A stretch of 64,000 nucleotides of DNA, from NCBI RefSeq assembly GCF_000768705.1, contig NZ_AVPJ01000005.1:62001-126000 (forward strand), read 5' to 3'. A program made the translations under genes and the position numbers. The notes under the pieces were generated by a model. The model searched no databases and was not told where the DNA came from. It saw only the letters and a program-made list of their open reading frames with translations. Below are positions 26,345 to 37,229 of the stretch, piece by piece. How positions within the stretch are numbered: position 1 is the first letter of the stretch; every line of letters begins with the position of its first letter. The stretch is from Knoellia sinensis KCTC 19936 (GTDB taxonomy: Bacteria > Actinomycetota > Actinomycetes > Actinomycetales > Dermatophilaceae).

Positions 26345-26441
26345 TGGCCAACCTTCTCATTCCGGGGTCGGTGCTCGTGCGGTGACCCTGACCGAACCTC
26401 GTGCAATCCTCGCGAATCCCGCGCACAGCGAGGTCCGCGCC

Positions 26442-27275
26442 TCAGTCCTCTGCGGGCGTCGTCGACCGCGTCCACTCATACGGGGTCGTCGTCGAGACCT
26501 TGACCAGCCCGGAACGCTCGAGGATCGGTCGGGAGAACTCCGTGGAGTCGCTGTTGATCCAGCGCTTTCCGCGTGCGATCGCCGAACGGGCGCGCGCCGC
26601 CGTCAGGGCGCGGTAGATCCCGCGACCGCGGTGCTCGGGTCGCGTCGCCCCGCCCCAGATGCCGGCGAAGTCCGTGCCCTCCACCGGTTCGAGGCGACCG
26701 GCGCTGACGATCTCTCCGTCGATCTCGGCCACCCACATCTCCATGTCGTCGCGGGTCCGCAGGCGCTGGATCAGCGCTTCGGCCATGCCGGCGGTCGTCT
26801 CCTCGTCGTCGCCGAAGACCTCACCAGTCATGGCGACCATCGCGCGGACGTCCGACTCGTCGGTCACCTGTCGCACCGTGACGCCATCGGGCAGCTCGAG
26901 GTCGAGCGCGAGGAGCGAGGCGTCGCCGATCATGATCGACTCGGGCTCGTCCGGCTCGAAACCGGCCGACACGAGCGCGTCGTGGAGTCCGGGGGCGTGG
27001 TCGTGGCCACGGGTCTTCCACTCGACCCGGCGGATCTCGGGCTGGTCGGCGTAGTGGGCGAGCGCAGCCGCGACCAAGGTGCGGACCGACTCCTCCGTGG
27101 CCGGGCCGTCCTCGGTCTCGAGTGTCCGATAGGTGATGAAGCCGCGCCCGCCGAGATAGGTCGCCAGGAGCAGAGGACCCATCTCCACGGTGGAGAGCGC
27201 AGAAGGCACCTCGGCGTCGCGGCGGAGCTGGGCGTCATAGGCGGCCAGGAGGGCGGCGGGGTCACTGTCGGTCAC
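26442..27275 (-). CDS. GNAT-family N-acetyltransferase
   Basis: 277 residues from GTG 27275. The N-terminal half resembles a degenerate GNAT repeat. The C-terminal half has the acetyl-CoA loop region [18 protein letters not shown] near residue 220 and then [18 protein letters not shown]. The substrate is unknown. The open frame continues upstream to 27509 but runs through the groE regulatory region, so the short form is used. The start is divergent from groES. Confidence 0.75.
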   Translation of the reverse strand: MTDSDPAALLAAYDAQLRRDAEVPSALSTVEMGPLLLATYLGGRGFITYRTLETEDGPATEESVRTLVAAALAHYADQPEIRRVEWKTRGHDHAPGLHDALVSAGFEPDEPESIMIGDASLLALDLELPDGVTVRQVTDESDVRAMVAMTGEVFGDDEETTAGMAEALIQRLRTRDDMEMWVAEIDGEIVSAGRLEPVEGTDFAGIWGGATRPEHRGRGIYRALTAARARSAIARGKRWINSDSTEFSRPILERSGLVKVSTTTPYEWTRSTTPAED

Positions 27276-27359
27276 AGGTGTGGAGCCTCGTCCTCGGGAG
27301 GTCCCGCTGCAACCCGTTATTGGGGGGAGTTGTGCCCACGGCGAACACGACCACAACGT

Positions 27360-27386
27360 TTGGCACTCGAGTTGACCGAGTGCTAA
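27360..27386 (+). promoter_or_regulatory. CIRCE operator 1 (HrcA site)
   Basis: TTGGCACTC, 9 bases, GAGTGCTAA. This matches the CIRCE consensus TTAGCACTC-N9-GAGTGCTAA in all but one position. It overlaps the -35 region of the groES promoter, so HrcA binding should block initiation. Confidence 0.95.
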
Positions 27387-27401
27387 CGCGCGACCTAGAT
27401 T
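27372..27401 (+). promoter_or_regulatory. Promoter of groES-groEL
   Basis: TTGACC 27372-27377 and TAGATT 27396-27401 with an 18-base spacer. The start of transcription would be near 27408, directly before the second CIRCE site. Confidence 0.65.
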
Positions 27402-27408
27402 TGGTGCA

Positions 27409-27435
27409 TTGGCACTCGCCTCGTGTGAGTGCCAG
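27409..27435 (+). promoter_or_regulatory. CIRCE operator 2 (HrcA site)
   Basis: TTGGCACTC, 9 bases, GAGTGCCAG. Two positions differ from consensus in the right arm. It covers the predicted transcription start and first transcribed bases, 22 bases after operator 1. Confidence 0.88.
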
Positions 27436-27529
27436 CGCAGGCGGACCGACTCGACCCCCGCGACGGCGAATCGGACAGCCCCGCACACCTTTGTCCACCT
27501 TCGACTCATCCCAAAGGGGAGGTCACACA

Positions 27530-27823
27530 GTGTCGGTTTCCATCAAGCCGCTCGAGGACCGCATCGTCATCAAGTCGCTCGAGGCCGAGCAGACCACGGC
27601 GTCCGGTCTCGTCATCCCGGACACCGCGAAGGAGAAGCCCCAGGAGGGCGAGGTCCTCGCGGTCGGTCCCGGTCGCATTGACGACAACGGCAACCGCGTC
27701 CCGCTCGACGTCACCGTCGGCGACAAGGTCATCTACAGCAAGTACGGCGGCACCGAGGTCAAGCACGGCGGCGAGGAGTACCTCATCCTCAGCGCCCGCG
27801 ACGTCCTCGCGATCGTTGGCTGA
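27530..27823 (+). CDS. groES: Co-chaperonin GroES
   Basis: 97 residues, normal length. It begins [14 protein letters not shown], with the mobile loop around [20 protein letters not shown] that contacts GroEL, and ends [17 protein letters not shown] 27530 is preceded by AAAGGGGAGG. It caps the GroEL ring during protein folding. Two CIRCE sites show HrcA control; hrcA itself is not in the window. About 120 bases of leader separate the promoter from the start. Confidence 0.97.
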   Translation: MSVSIKPLEDRIVIKSLEAEQTTASGLVIPDTAKEKPQEGEVLAVGPGRIDDNGNRVPLDVTVGDKVIYSKYGGTEVKHGGEEYLILSARDVLAIVG

Positions 27824-27903
27824 AAAAGGGTTCGGCCAAGCCAGGTGCCTGCACCGCCGCCGGCTCGGGTCTCCGTAGCCGACGGAAATGGAACAGACCA
27901 CCA

Positions 27904-27947
27904 CGTATGCCGTGGGCTCACCTCCCACGGTGAGCTCACGGCATACG
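27904..27947. terminator. Hairpin between groES and groEL with paired GTATGCCG octamers
   Basis: Arms 27904-27922 and 27929-27947 pair over 19 bases with one mismatch, loop TCCCAC. Each arm carries one copy of the octamer. It lies inside what should be one operon, so it may partly terminate or act as an mRNA processing and stability element, favouring groES over groEL. Confidence 0.6.
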
Positions 27948-28008
27948 CGCATCACCTCATGTCATGAGGACGGCGCAGCTGCTCCTCTGATGTACCACTG
28001 ACTACTGA

Positions 28009-29634
<1,626 letters not shown>

Positions 29635-29661
29635 GGCTGAGCCTGCTCTGATCTGAACCAC

Positions 29662-29708
29662 CACGTATGCCGTGTGCTCCCGTACAGGGGGAGCGCACGG
29701 CATACGTG
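29662..29708. terminator. Terminator-like hairpin after groEL with paired GTATGCCG octamers
   Basis: Arms 29662-29681 and 29689-29708 (CACGTATGCCGTG outer end) pair over 20 bases with one mismatch. The first 12 bases match the left arm of the groES-groEL hairpin. It is 27 bases after the groEL stop. Confidence 0.65.
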
Positions 29709-29722
29709 CGCCTGGACCTTCT

Positions 29723-29791
29723 CACCACTGATTGCCCGTTCGGCCAGTTCGTCGCTGCGCTCCTCACTGGCCGAACGGGCAATCAGTGGTG
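29723..29791. repeat. Palindromic element, perfect 26-bp arms (family A, copy 2)
   Basis: Arms 29723-29748 and 29766-29791 (CACCACTGATTGCCCGTTCG outer end) are exactly complementary. The 17-base loop is identical to that at 25059-25075. It follows the groEL terminator hairpin, so two strong hairpins lie back to back before the kinase gene. Confidence 0.7.
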
Positions 29792-29827
29792 CTGGGGCGC
29801 GGTCTTCGGGGTCTACGATCCATGGTG

Positions 29828-31381
29828 ATGACTTCAGCGCCCCCGCAGATCCCGGGTCTGCGGCACCTCCGGCGGCTCGGTCATGGGGGCTTTGCCGACG
29901 TGCACCTGTATGAGCAGGCGATGCCCCTCATGCCCGTCGCGGTGAAGGTGCTGCGCCCGGCCGCACATGACCTCGGCGAGCAACTCGTCGCCGAGGCCAA
30001 CGCGATGGCCGAACTGGCGGAGCATCCCCACATCGCGTCGATCCTGCGGGCTGGGGTGACCGACGACGAGCGGCCGTACCTCGTCATGAGCTACTACCCG
30101 CGCCCGAACCTCGCCGAAGCGGCACGGGCGAAGCCGTTGTCGGTGCCGGAGGCGTTGCGCACCGGCATCCGGGTGGCCTCCGCCGTGGAGACCGCCCACC
30201 GTGCGGGAATCCTGCACCGGGACATCAAACCGGCGAACATCCTCGTGTCGTCCTACGGTGCGCCAGCGCTGTCGGACTTCGGCATCGCTGGGCGCTCGGC
30301 CACGATCGACGACGGCGATGACGTGGGGGTCTCCGTCGCCTGGACCGCACCTGAGGTGCTGCGAGGGGTGAGCAACGGTTCCGTGGCGGCCGACGTCTAT
30401 TCGTTGGCGGCGACCGTCTCGTTCCTCCTCACGGGACGGACGCCGTTCGAGGTCGTCGGGGGTGACAACTCCCACGACGCCCTGGTGTCACGCACCATGC
30501 TCGAGGTCCCGACCCGCACCGGGCGGGCAGACGTGCCGGAGTCCTTCGAACTGGTGCTTCAGCAGGGCATGGCCAAGGAGCCTGAAGCTCGCCCGGAGAG
30601 CGCGCTGTCCCTGGCTCGGAGCCTGCAGGGCATCGAGCAGGAACTGCGCCTCCCGCGCACCGAGGTGGTGCTGCTCGACGAGGTGGCTCATCGCCACGAC
30701 GACCACACCAGCGATGCCACGGTCGTGCGCGCCGCTGCCGTCGCTCCGAGTGCGTCTGCGAGTGCGGGTGCGAGTGCGTCTCGGTCGCCGGTCCGGCGTC
30801 GCCTGCTCCTGGGGGTCGTGGGTCTGCTTGCCGGCGCAGGGGCAGTGGCGGCAGGAGTTCTCATCGTCGACCGTGACCGGTCCGACAGTCTCACCGCGGA
30901 GGCTCCAGGCACGACGATCACGGCTCCGACGACCCCGAGCGCCGAGGCATCCTCCACACCCTCCCCGACGGCGTCGGGAACGCCGGCTGCCAGCCCCGCA
31001 GCGGCACTCGACCCGTGCCTGATCGGCACCTGGCGAACCTTGACCTATCGGGAACCGGTGCTCGCGCTCGGTGAGATCACGTCGTTGCAGCGCACGATCA
31101 CGATCGGTGCGGACCGGAAGCTGGTCGTCACCTACGACAACGCCGTCGCCGGCGGTGTCGACAGCGTCGTCTTCGACGGCACCGTCGAATACTTCGTCGC
31201 CACTGAGGGCGACTCGATGTCCTTCGAACTGGTCCGCAATGACGGCACCCTCACGGTAGGTGGGATGGTCACCCCGCTCACGCCGGGGACGAGCGCCGTG
31301 ACCTACTCCTGCGAGGGCGACACGTTCACCCAGCAGCGCGGTGGCTACAGCACGGCCTTGGCGCGCGTCGGATCGAGCTGA
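29828..31381 (+). CDS. Membrane serine/threonine protein kinase
   Basis: About 517 residues. The kinase domain (about 10-280) has the lysine in VAVKVLRP, catalytic loop HRDIKPANIL, DFG, and APEVLRG, so it should be active. A linker follows, then one membrane helix near 320-345 (LLLGVVGLLAGAGAVAAG), a Thr/Pro/Ser-rich stalk, and a roughly 125-residue extracellular domain (CLIGTWRTLTYREPV onward) with a lipocalin-like look. ATG 29822, GTG 29825 and ATG 29828 are all possible starts. TACGAT at 29814-29819 overlaps a normal leader and suggests a leaderless message, which favours the later starts. The ligand is unknown. Confidence 0.88.
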   Translation: MTSAPPQIPGLRHLRRLGHGGFADVHLYEQAMPLMPVAVKVLRPAAHDLGEQLVAEANAMAELAEHPHIASILRAGVTDDERPYLVMSYYPRPNLAEAARAKPLSVPEALRTGIRVASAVETAHRAGILHRDIKPANILVSSYGAPALSDFGIAGRSATIDDGDDVGVSVAWTAPEVLRGVSNGSVAADVYSLAATVSFLLTGRTPFEVVGGDNSHDALVSRTMLEVPTRTGRADVPESFELVLQQGMAKEPEARPESALSLARSLQGIEQELRLPRTEVVLLDEVAHRHDDHTSDATVVRAAAVAPSASASAGASASRSPVRRRLLLGVVGLLAGAGAVAAGVLIVDRDRSDSLTAEAPGTTITAPTTPSAEASSTPSPTASGTPAASPAAALDPCLIGTWRTLTYREPVLALGEITSLQRTITIGADRKLVVTYDNAVAGGVDSVVFDGTVEYFVATEGDSMSFELVRNDGTLTVGGMVTPLTPGTSAVTYSCEGDTFTQQRGGYSTALARVGSS

Positions 31382-31431
31382 CGCAGAAGGCGCGAGGTGC
31401 GCTCACGGACGCCACGTCGTCCACGTCACCG

Positions 31432-31466
31432 TTGCCGTGGCGCAGGTGCTTTGGTGAGATCGGTGC
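31432..31466 (+). promoter_or_regulatory. Candidate leaderless promoter for manA
   Basis: TTGCCG 31432-31437, 17 bases, TGAGAT 31455-31460, 6 bases, GTG 31467. The -10 is weak (TGNNNT), but the spacing fits. Confidence 0.4.
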
Positions 31467-32483
31467 GTGACTCCTCCCATCGCTGTGCTCAGCCCGAACA
31501 CTCCCCGCCGGTTCTATCGCGGAGGGGAGCGCATCCTGGCGTTCCGGGGCATGGACGTACCCGCGGACTTCGACGGCTCCCGCCCCGAGGACTGGATCGG
31601 CTCCACCGCGCGCCTCTTCGCGGAGGGCGGTGGGGGAGTCACGACCCTCGATGGTGGGGTCGAGCTTCCCGAGGCCCTGGCCGCGGATGCCGTCGGCTGG
31701 TTCGGGGAGACTCACGTCGCCGCGTTCGGAGCCGAGCCGACCCTTCTCACCAAGCTCCTCGACAGCGGCGAGCGTCTCCCGGTGCACTCGCACCCGAGCC
31801 GGGCGTTCGCCGCCTCCCACCTCGACTGCGCGCATGGCAAGACGGAGGCGTGGCTCGTCCTCGTCGCCGACCCCGGGGCGACGGTCTGGGTCGGGTTCCG
31901 TGAGGGGCTCGCACCCGAGGAACTCGAGGCGCTGGTCGAGGCGCAGGACGAGCGACTCCTGGCCGCCCTGAACCCCATCCAGGTCTCCGCCGGCGACGCG
32001 GTCCTCGTGCCGGCAGGCCAGCCGCACGCCATCGGCGAGGGGGTGCTCATCCTCGAGCTCCAGGAACCGACCGACTTCTCGGTGATGTTGGAGCATGAGC
32101 GTTTTGGCCTCGAACGCGACCACGCGTTCCTCGGCCTCGAGGTTCCCGTCGCCCTGGAGAGCGTCGACCGCGGCCCGCTGACGCCCGAGCGACTCGCGAC
32201 GCTCACGCGTCGTTGGGTCGACGTCGAAGGTGCCGGTCCCGCCCTCCCGGACGAAGCCGGGGAGTTCTTCCGAGCCGAGGTCGTGCGCCCGGTGACGGGC
32301 GACGTGACGGTCGACGCGGCATACGCGGCGGTTGTCGTCGTGGACGGCCACGGAAGCCTTGCGACCCGAGACGGCGTGCGCCCCGTCGGCGCCGGTGACG
32401 TCCTGCTCGTGCCCCATGCGGCCGGTGGGGTCACCGTGAGCGGGGACGTCACCCTCATTCGATGTATGCCGCCCGCACCCTGA
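31467..32483 (+). CDS. manA: Mannose-6-phosphate isomerase, class I-like
   Basis: 338 residues, cupin fold. It interconverts mannose-6-phosphate and fructose-6-phosphate, feeding GDP-mannose for mannolipids and glycans. The zinc-site region is PVHSHPSRAFAASHLDCAHGKTEAW near residues 106-130, with a second His in PAGQPHAIGEGVLILELQ near 190. It is shorter than the 400-residue classical ManA and lacks the helical insert. The match in the metal site is good but overall it could be a sugar isomerase of related specificity. Confidence 0.82.
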   Translation: MTPPIAVLSPNTPRRFYRGGERILAFRGMDVPADFDGSRPEDWIGSTARLFAEGGGGVTTLDGGVELPEALAADAVGWFGETHVAAFGAEPTLLTKLLDSGERLPVHSHPSRAFAASHLDCAHGKTEAWLVLVADPGATVWVGFREGLAPEELEALVEAQDERLLAALNPIQVSAGDAVLVPAGQPHAIGEGVLILELQEPTDFSVMLEHERFGLERDHAFLGLEVPVALESVDRGPLTPERLATLTRRWVDVEGAGPALPDEAGEFFRAEVVRPVTGDVTVDAAYAAVVVVDGHGSLATRDGVRPVGAGDVLLVPHAAGGVTVSGDVTLIRCMPPAP

Positions 32484-32499
32484 GCGCTGTCCCGTCCGG

Positions 32500-32721
32500 T
32501 CAGGCTTCGGCGACGACCGCGAACGTCTCGCCCGCGTAGGTGACCGTGTCGCCCGGGCGGACCTGACGTCCCCGGCGGGTGTCGACCTCGCCGTTGACCT
32601 CGACCTCGCCCGCCTCGATGACGGCCCGGGCGTCGGCGCCGTCCTCGACCACGGACGCGAACTTGAGGAGTTGGCCGAGCCGGATGCTCTCGCCGTTGAT
32701 CGGGATCTCGGTGGGGGTCAC
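32500..32721 (-). CDS. Small S4-domain RNA-binding protein
   Basis: 73 residues, one S4 domain of the YbcJ/YaaA type: IRLGQLLKFASVVEDGADARAVI then GEVEVNGEVDTRRGRQVRPGD, the two RNA-contacting helices and the strand pair. GTG start. Such proteins bind structured RNA, sometimes ribosomal; the target is unknown. It converges with manA (16 bases apart). Confidence 0.88.
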   Translation of the reverse strand: MTPTEIPINGESIRLGQLLKFASVVEDGADARAVIEAGEVEVNGEVDTRRGRQVRPGDTVTYAGETFAVVAEA

Positions 32722-32760
32722 GCGCTCAGGCTACGTCCTGAGGCCCGCGCCCGGCCTGCA

Positions 32761-32812
32761 TGCTCGGGTGACCGGGAGTCCGACTCCCTGATCCGCTCCG
32801 GTCACCCGAGCA
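32761..32812. terminator. Perfect 15-bp inverted repeat after whiB
   Basis: TGCTCGGGTGACCGG 32761-32775 and its complement 32798-32812 with a 22-base centre. It lies between the S4 gene start and the whiB stop, both on the minus strand, so it is placed to end whiB transcription. Confidence 0.5.
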
Positions 32813-32903
32813 CGGGGTGCCGGTCGCCCGGCACTGGTCGGGGTGCGAGCGCGTCCCTGGTCGCGCCCCCAGCCCGACGGTCATCGACTCGCTGGCGTGG
32901 TGA

Positions 32904-33191
32904 TCAGCTGGCGAGTTCGCGGTGGTTGAGGGCGCGGATGCGCTCCTCCTCGGTCATCCCGCCCCACACTCCATAGGGTTCGCGCGAGGCGAGGGCGTGC
33001 TCACGGCAGCGCTGGAGGACGGGGCAGGAGTCGCAGACCGCCTTGGCGCGGTCGTCGCGGCTGCGCCGGCGGTTGCCACGCTCGCCTTCGGGGTGGAAGA
33101 AGACGTCCGGGCTGACCTGTCGACAGTGCCCGTCGAACTGCCACTCCCAAACCTCGAGAATCGGCTTCGGCAGTCGTGCGATGTCCGCCAT
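32904..33191 (-). CDS. WhiB-family iron-sulfur regulator, WhiB3/WhiD type
   Basis: 95 residues. Four cysteines bind the 4Fe-4S cluster: one in FDGHCRQV near residue 21 and three in VCDSCPVLQRC near 50-60. GVWGGMTEEER is the beta-turn motif that contacts sigma factor region 4. The lead PKPILEVWEWQFDG and FFHPEGERGNRR place it with WhiB3/WhiD rather than WhiB1 or WhiB2. Such proteins sense redox or NO and act through SigA. ATG 33191 has ACAGGAGGGG upstream; the open frame to 33257 is not used. It lies next to guaB, like whiB3 near guaB2 in mycobacteria, but the usual sigD gene is absent. Confidence 0.93.
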   Translation of the reverse strand: MADIARLPKPILEVWEWQFDGHCRQVSPDVFFHPEGERGNRRRSRDDRAKAVCDSCPVLQRCREHALASREPYGVWGGMTEEERIRALNHRELAS

Positions 33192-33490
33192 GACCCCTCC
33201 TGTCCGTGTCCACCGGCGTCGGCGGCGGTGTCGTTGTCGTGCGCCCCTGAGGGGCACCCTCAGGCTAGGAATGGGTTGGCAAGGGGCGGGTCTGGCACAG
33301 GTAAGAAGTTGGCAAAGTCCGGTGGTCCGCCGGAAGTGTGCAGGTCAGCGGCCTGCGCCGCCGCGACGCACGCCGCCAGCATGTGAACCGGGGCTTGTCC
33401 GCGGAGCGAGCACGCCGGGAGCTTCACGCCCGCGCCCGGAGCGTCCGTGCGATGTGGGACGTTCCCGAGCCCTCGGGCGCGATTCGCCGG

Positions 33491-35158
<1,668 letters not shown>

Positions 35159-35221
35159 AGTCCTCGCATCCCCGACGCCGGTCGGTCACACTGAAGTGAC
35201 CACCGGAGGCAGGAGGCCAGG

Positions 35222-35398
35222 ATGTCCGACCCCGAGAGCCGCAGTGACACCGAACGGCAGGATCTCGAGCAGCGGGTGCACGTCGACCTGCCCCGCATCA
35301 CGGTCGACCAGATGACGACGAGTCAGGACGTCACGCCGCCGCCGGACCCCACCGGTGGTCGGGACGTGGACACGGAATTCGTCATCCGGCACGCCTGA
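35222..35398 (+). CDS. Small hypothetical protein, 58 residues
   Basis: ATG 35222 has a near-perfect ribosome site, CAGGAGG about 7 bases upstream, and the frame uses the high-GC third positions of real genes here. The product is acidic and hydrophilic (MSDPESRSDTERQDLEQRV at the start, a PPPDPTGG turn, ending FVIRHA). No domain is recognised. It follows guaB by 63 bases and may be co-transcribed with it. Confidence 0.6.
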   Translation: MSDPESRSDTERQDLEQRVHVDLPRITVDQMTTSQDVTPPPDPTGGRDVDTEFVIRHA

Positions 35399-35413
35399 GT
35401 CGCCGTTCACCGC

Positions 35414-35815
35414 TCAGTCGTCGACCAGGGCCGATCGGACGTCGGTGTGGGTGAAGTCGGCACCCTTGAAGAGCAGCGGCTCGTCCTCGGTCATCGCCAG
35501 CGCATAGGAGAAGCAGTCCCCGAGGTTGAGACCTGCGGGATGTCCGGATCCGCGCCCGAATCGGCGATGTGCCTGCCGAGCAATCCGTGCCTGCTCGGCG
35601 GTGAAGGCCGCGATCTCGACGCCCAAGGACGTGAGGAGCTCGTCGAGGCGGCTCTGTCCGTGAGAGGACGGTCTGCGGTCGAGGACGAGCGCACATTCGA
35701 CGTAGGTGGCCGCAGACACTCGCGGGCTGCGAGCGTCCCTGACCAGCTGCACGAATTGTTCGCGCTCTGACTCACCCTCATGAATCGCCACGAGCGCGGA
35801 CGAGTCGACGATCAC
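35414..35815 (-). CDS. vapC: VapC-type PIN-domain toxin
   Basis: 133 residues. A PIN RNase fold with acidic catalytic residues in MIVDSSALVAI (D4), YVECALVL (E) and NLGDCFSYALA (D near 98), then LLFKGADFTHTDV at the end. GTG 35815 overlaps the vapB stop by four bases (GTGA). VapC toxins cut tRNA or rRNA and are held inactive by VapB. The Rv0624-like subgroup is a good match by eye. It converges with the 58-residue ORF (15 bases). Confidence 0.9.
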   Translation of the reverse strand: MIVDSSALVAIHEGESEREQFVQLVRDARSPRVSAATYVECALVLDRRPSSHGQSRLDELLTSLGVEIAAFTAEQARIARQAHRRFGRGSGHPAGLNLGDCFSYALAMTEDEPLLFKGADFTHTDVRSALVDD

Positions 35816-36075
35816 CTGGGAAGACCCGTCGCCGGGTCGTACAGATCGTCCATGATCTCCTCCACGGTCGGCCCGCCGGGGAGTCGCTCGGCGTCGATCC
35901 GGGCAAGCAGAGCGTCCAGGCGCCGCCTGCGTGTGTCGCTCTCGCCTTCTCGAACCAAGTCGGCGAGGTAGCGCTCGAGAGCGCTCTCGATCGCGCCGGT
36001 CTGCGTCTGGCCGGTGCGGGCGGCGACGTCGCGGGCCAGACTCACCACGCGTTCGTTCTTGATGTTGAGCGCCAT
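35812..36075 (-). CDS. vapB: VapB-type antitoxin
   Basis: 87 residues. The N-terminus MALNIKNERVVSLARDVAART and ALERYLADLVREGE match the Rv0623/PSK-type VapB antitoxins, which dimerise and bind DNA with the N-terminus and wrap the toxin with the C-terminus (TVEEIMDDLYDPATGLPR). ATG 36075 is 7 bases from TAGACT on the minus strand, so the message is probably leaderless. The promoter is inside a palindrome that is a probable autoregulatory site. Confidence 0.9.
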   Translation of the reverse strand: MALNIKNERVVSLARDVAARTGQTQTGAIESALERYLADLVREGESDTRRRRLDALLARIDAERLPGGPTVEEIMDDLYDPATGLPR

Positions 36076-36109
36076 GGGTAGAAGTCTACCCCTGACGTCT
36101 ACCCGGGTA
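36076..36109 (-). promoter_or_regulatory. vapBC promoter and nested operators
   Basis: GGGTAGA and TCTACCC (36076-36091) form a 7-bp palindrome around two bases. GTCTACCC is repeated at 36084 and 36097 (13-base period), and TACCCGGGTA 36100-36109 is a perfect 10-base palindrome. The -10 hexamer TAGACT (minus, 36083-36088) lies inside the first palindrome. The array covers the stop codon of the upstream peptidase gene. It fits VapBC autoregulation. Confidence 0.6.
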
Positions 36110-37151
36110 CCTTTCGCGTGAGGGCAGCCGCCCAGGACGTCAGGGCGGCGCCTCCGTCCGCGGTGCGGTCGATCGACGCCGCGGCGACCATCGCGTGCCC
36201 GATCGCCCGCGTGACGCAGTCCGCCGCGGCCGTTTGCAGATGGACGAGGTCGAGGTCGTTCGGCGCTTCCCGCTCACCTGTCGCGAGGGTGAAGATCGTG
36301 TCTCCGTCGTATGCCGTGTGCACCGGTTTCAGGGCCCGAGCCAGTCCGTCCTGGCTCACCTCCGCCAACTTCCGGCACTGCGCCTTGGTGAGGGTGGCGT
36401 CGGTCGCGACGACCCCGATCGTCGTCGCCATGCCGGCGCGCAGCTCGGCCTCAGCTGCAGCCAGCGCCTCCCAATAGGCCTGCGCTGCAGAGGGATCCGG
36501 CTCGGGCACGGAGGCGAACTCGTCTGCGAGACCGGAGCGGACGGCATACAGGGATCCGTCAGGAGCGCACGGTGAGCCCATCGCGTTGACGACCACGATC
36601 GCGCCCACGGTGATGCCGCCCACGACCGCGCTCGCGGTGCCGACACCGCCCCTGAGACCGCCGGAGCGGGCTCCGGTGCCGGCACCCACGGCGCCTTGGG
36701 CGACCTGACCCGGCGCGGCCGAGTCGTAGGCGGTTCGACCGTCCTCGGCTGTCGGGGCGTGCGAGAAGTCGCCGCCGCGACCGAGGTCGAGGATGACAGC
36801 GGCGGGGACGATCGGGACGACTTCGGCGGGAGCCTCGGGGCTGGTCGGCCAGCCCAGCCCGGCGGCATACGCGGCCTGCATGACGCCGTCCGCGGCGGCG
36901 AGGCCGAACGCGCTGCCGCCCGCGAGCACGACGGCGTCGACTCGGTCCACCAGTCGGGCCGGGTCGAGGAGGTCGGTCTCCCGGGTCCCGGGGGCGCCGC
37001 CGCGGACGTCAACGCCCCCGACCGTGCCCGGCGGGGGGACGACGACGGTGACGCCCGTGAGCCACCCCGGCTCGTCACGGGTGATCTGGCCGACGCGGAG
37101 ACCGGCCACGTCGGTGATGGCGTTGAGAGGTCCGGGTGTGGGGGCGTCCAT
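36099..37151 (-). CDS. P1/S58-family peptidase (DmpA-like aminopeptidase)
   Basis: 350 residues. The N-terminus NAITDVAGLRVGQITRDEPG and VLAGGSAFGLAAADGV are typical of the DmpA/L-aminopeptidase D-esterase family, Ntn-hydrolases that self-cleave before a Ser or Thr to form two chains. The conserved Gly-rich stretch GAGTGARSGGLRGGVGTAS near residue 155-175 precedes the likely processing region. The natural substrate is unknown. The TAG stop lies within the vapBC operator, 23 bases before vapB. It is separated from the MFS gene upstream by a hairpin. Confidence 0.88.
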   Translation of the reverse strand: MDAPTPGPLNAITDVAGLRVGQITRDEPGWLTGVTVVVPPPGTVGGVDVRGGAPGTRETDLLDPARLVDRVDAVVLAGGSAFGLAAADGVMQAAYAAGLGWPTSPEAPAEVVPIVPAAVILDLGRGGDFSHAPTAEDGRTAYDSAAPGQVAQGAVGAGTGARSGGLRGGVGTASAVVGGITVGAIVVVNAMGSPCAPDGSLYAVRSGLADEFASVPEPDPSAAQAYWEALAAAEAELRAGMATTIGVVATDATLTKAQCRKLAEVSQDGLARALKPVHTAYDGDTIFTLATGEREAPNDLDLVHLQTAAADCVTRAIGHAMVAAASIDRTADGGAALTSWAAALTRKVPG

Positions 37152-37164
37152 GCCCCCAGCATGC

Positions 37165-37203
37165 CGAAGGCCGGCCCGCCCGAGTGGGGCGGACCGGCCT
37201 TCG
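37165..37203. terminator. Terminator-like hairpin after the MFS gene
   Basis: CGAAGGCCGGCCCGCC 37165-37180 pairs with 37188-37203 over 16 bases with one mismatch and a 7-base loop. It lies 26 bases past the MFS stop on the minus strand. Confidence 0.65.
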
Positions 37204-37229
37204 CGATGCCGAGCGGCGTCGCGGGTGCG

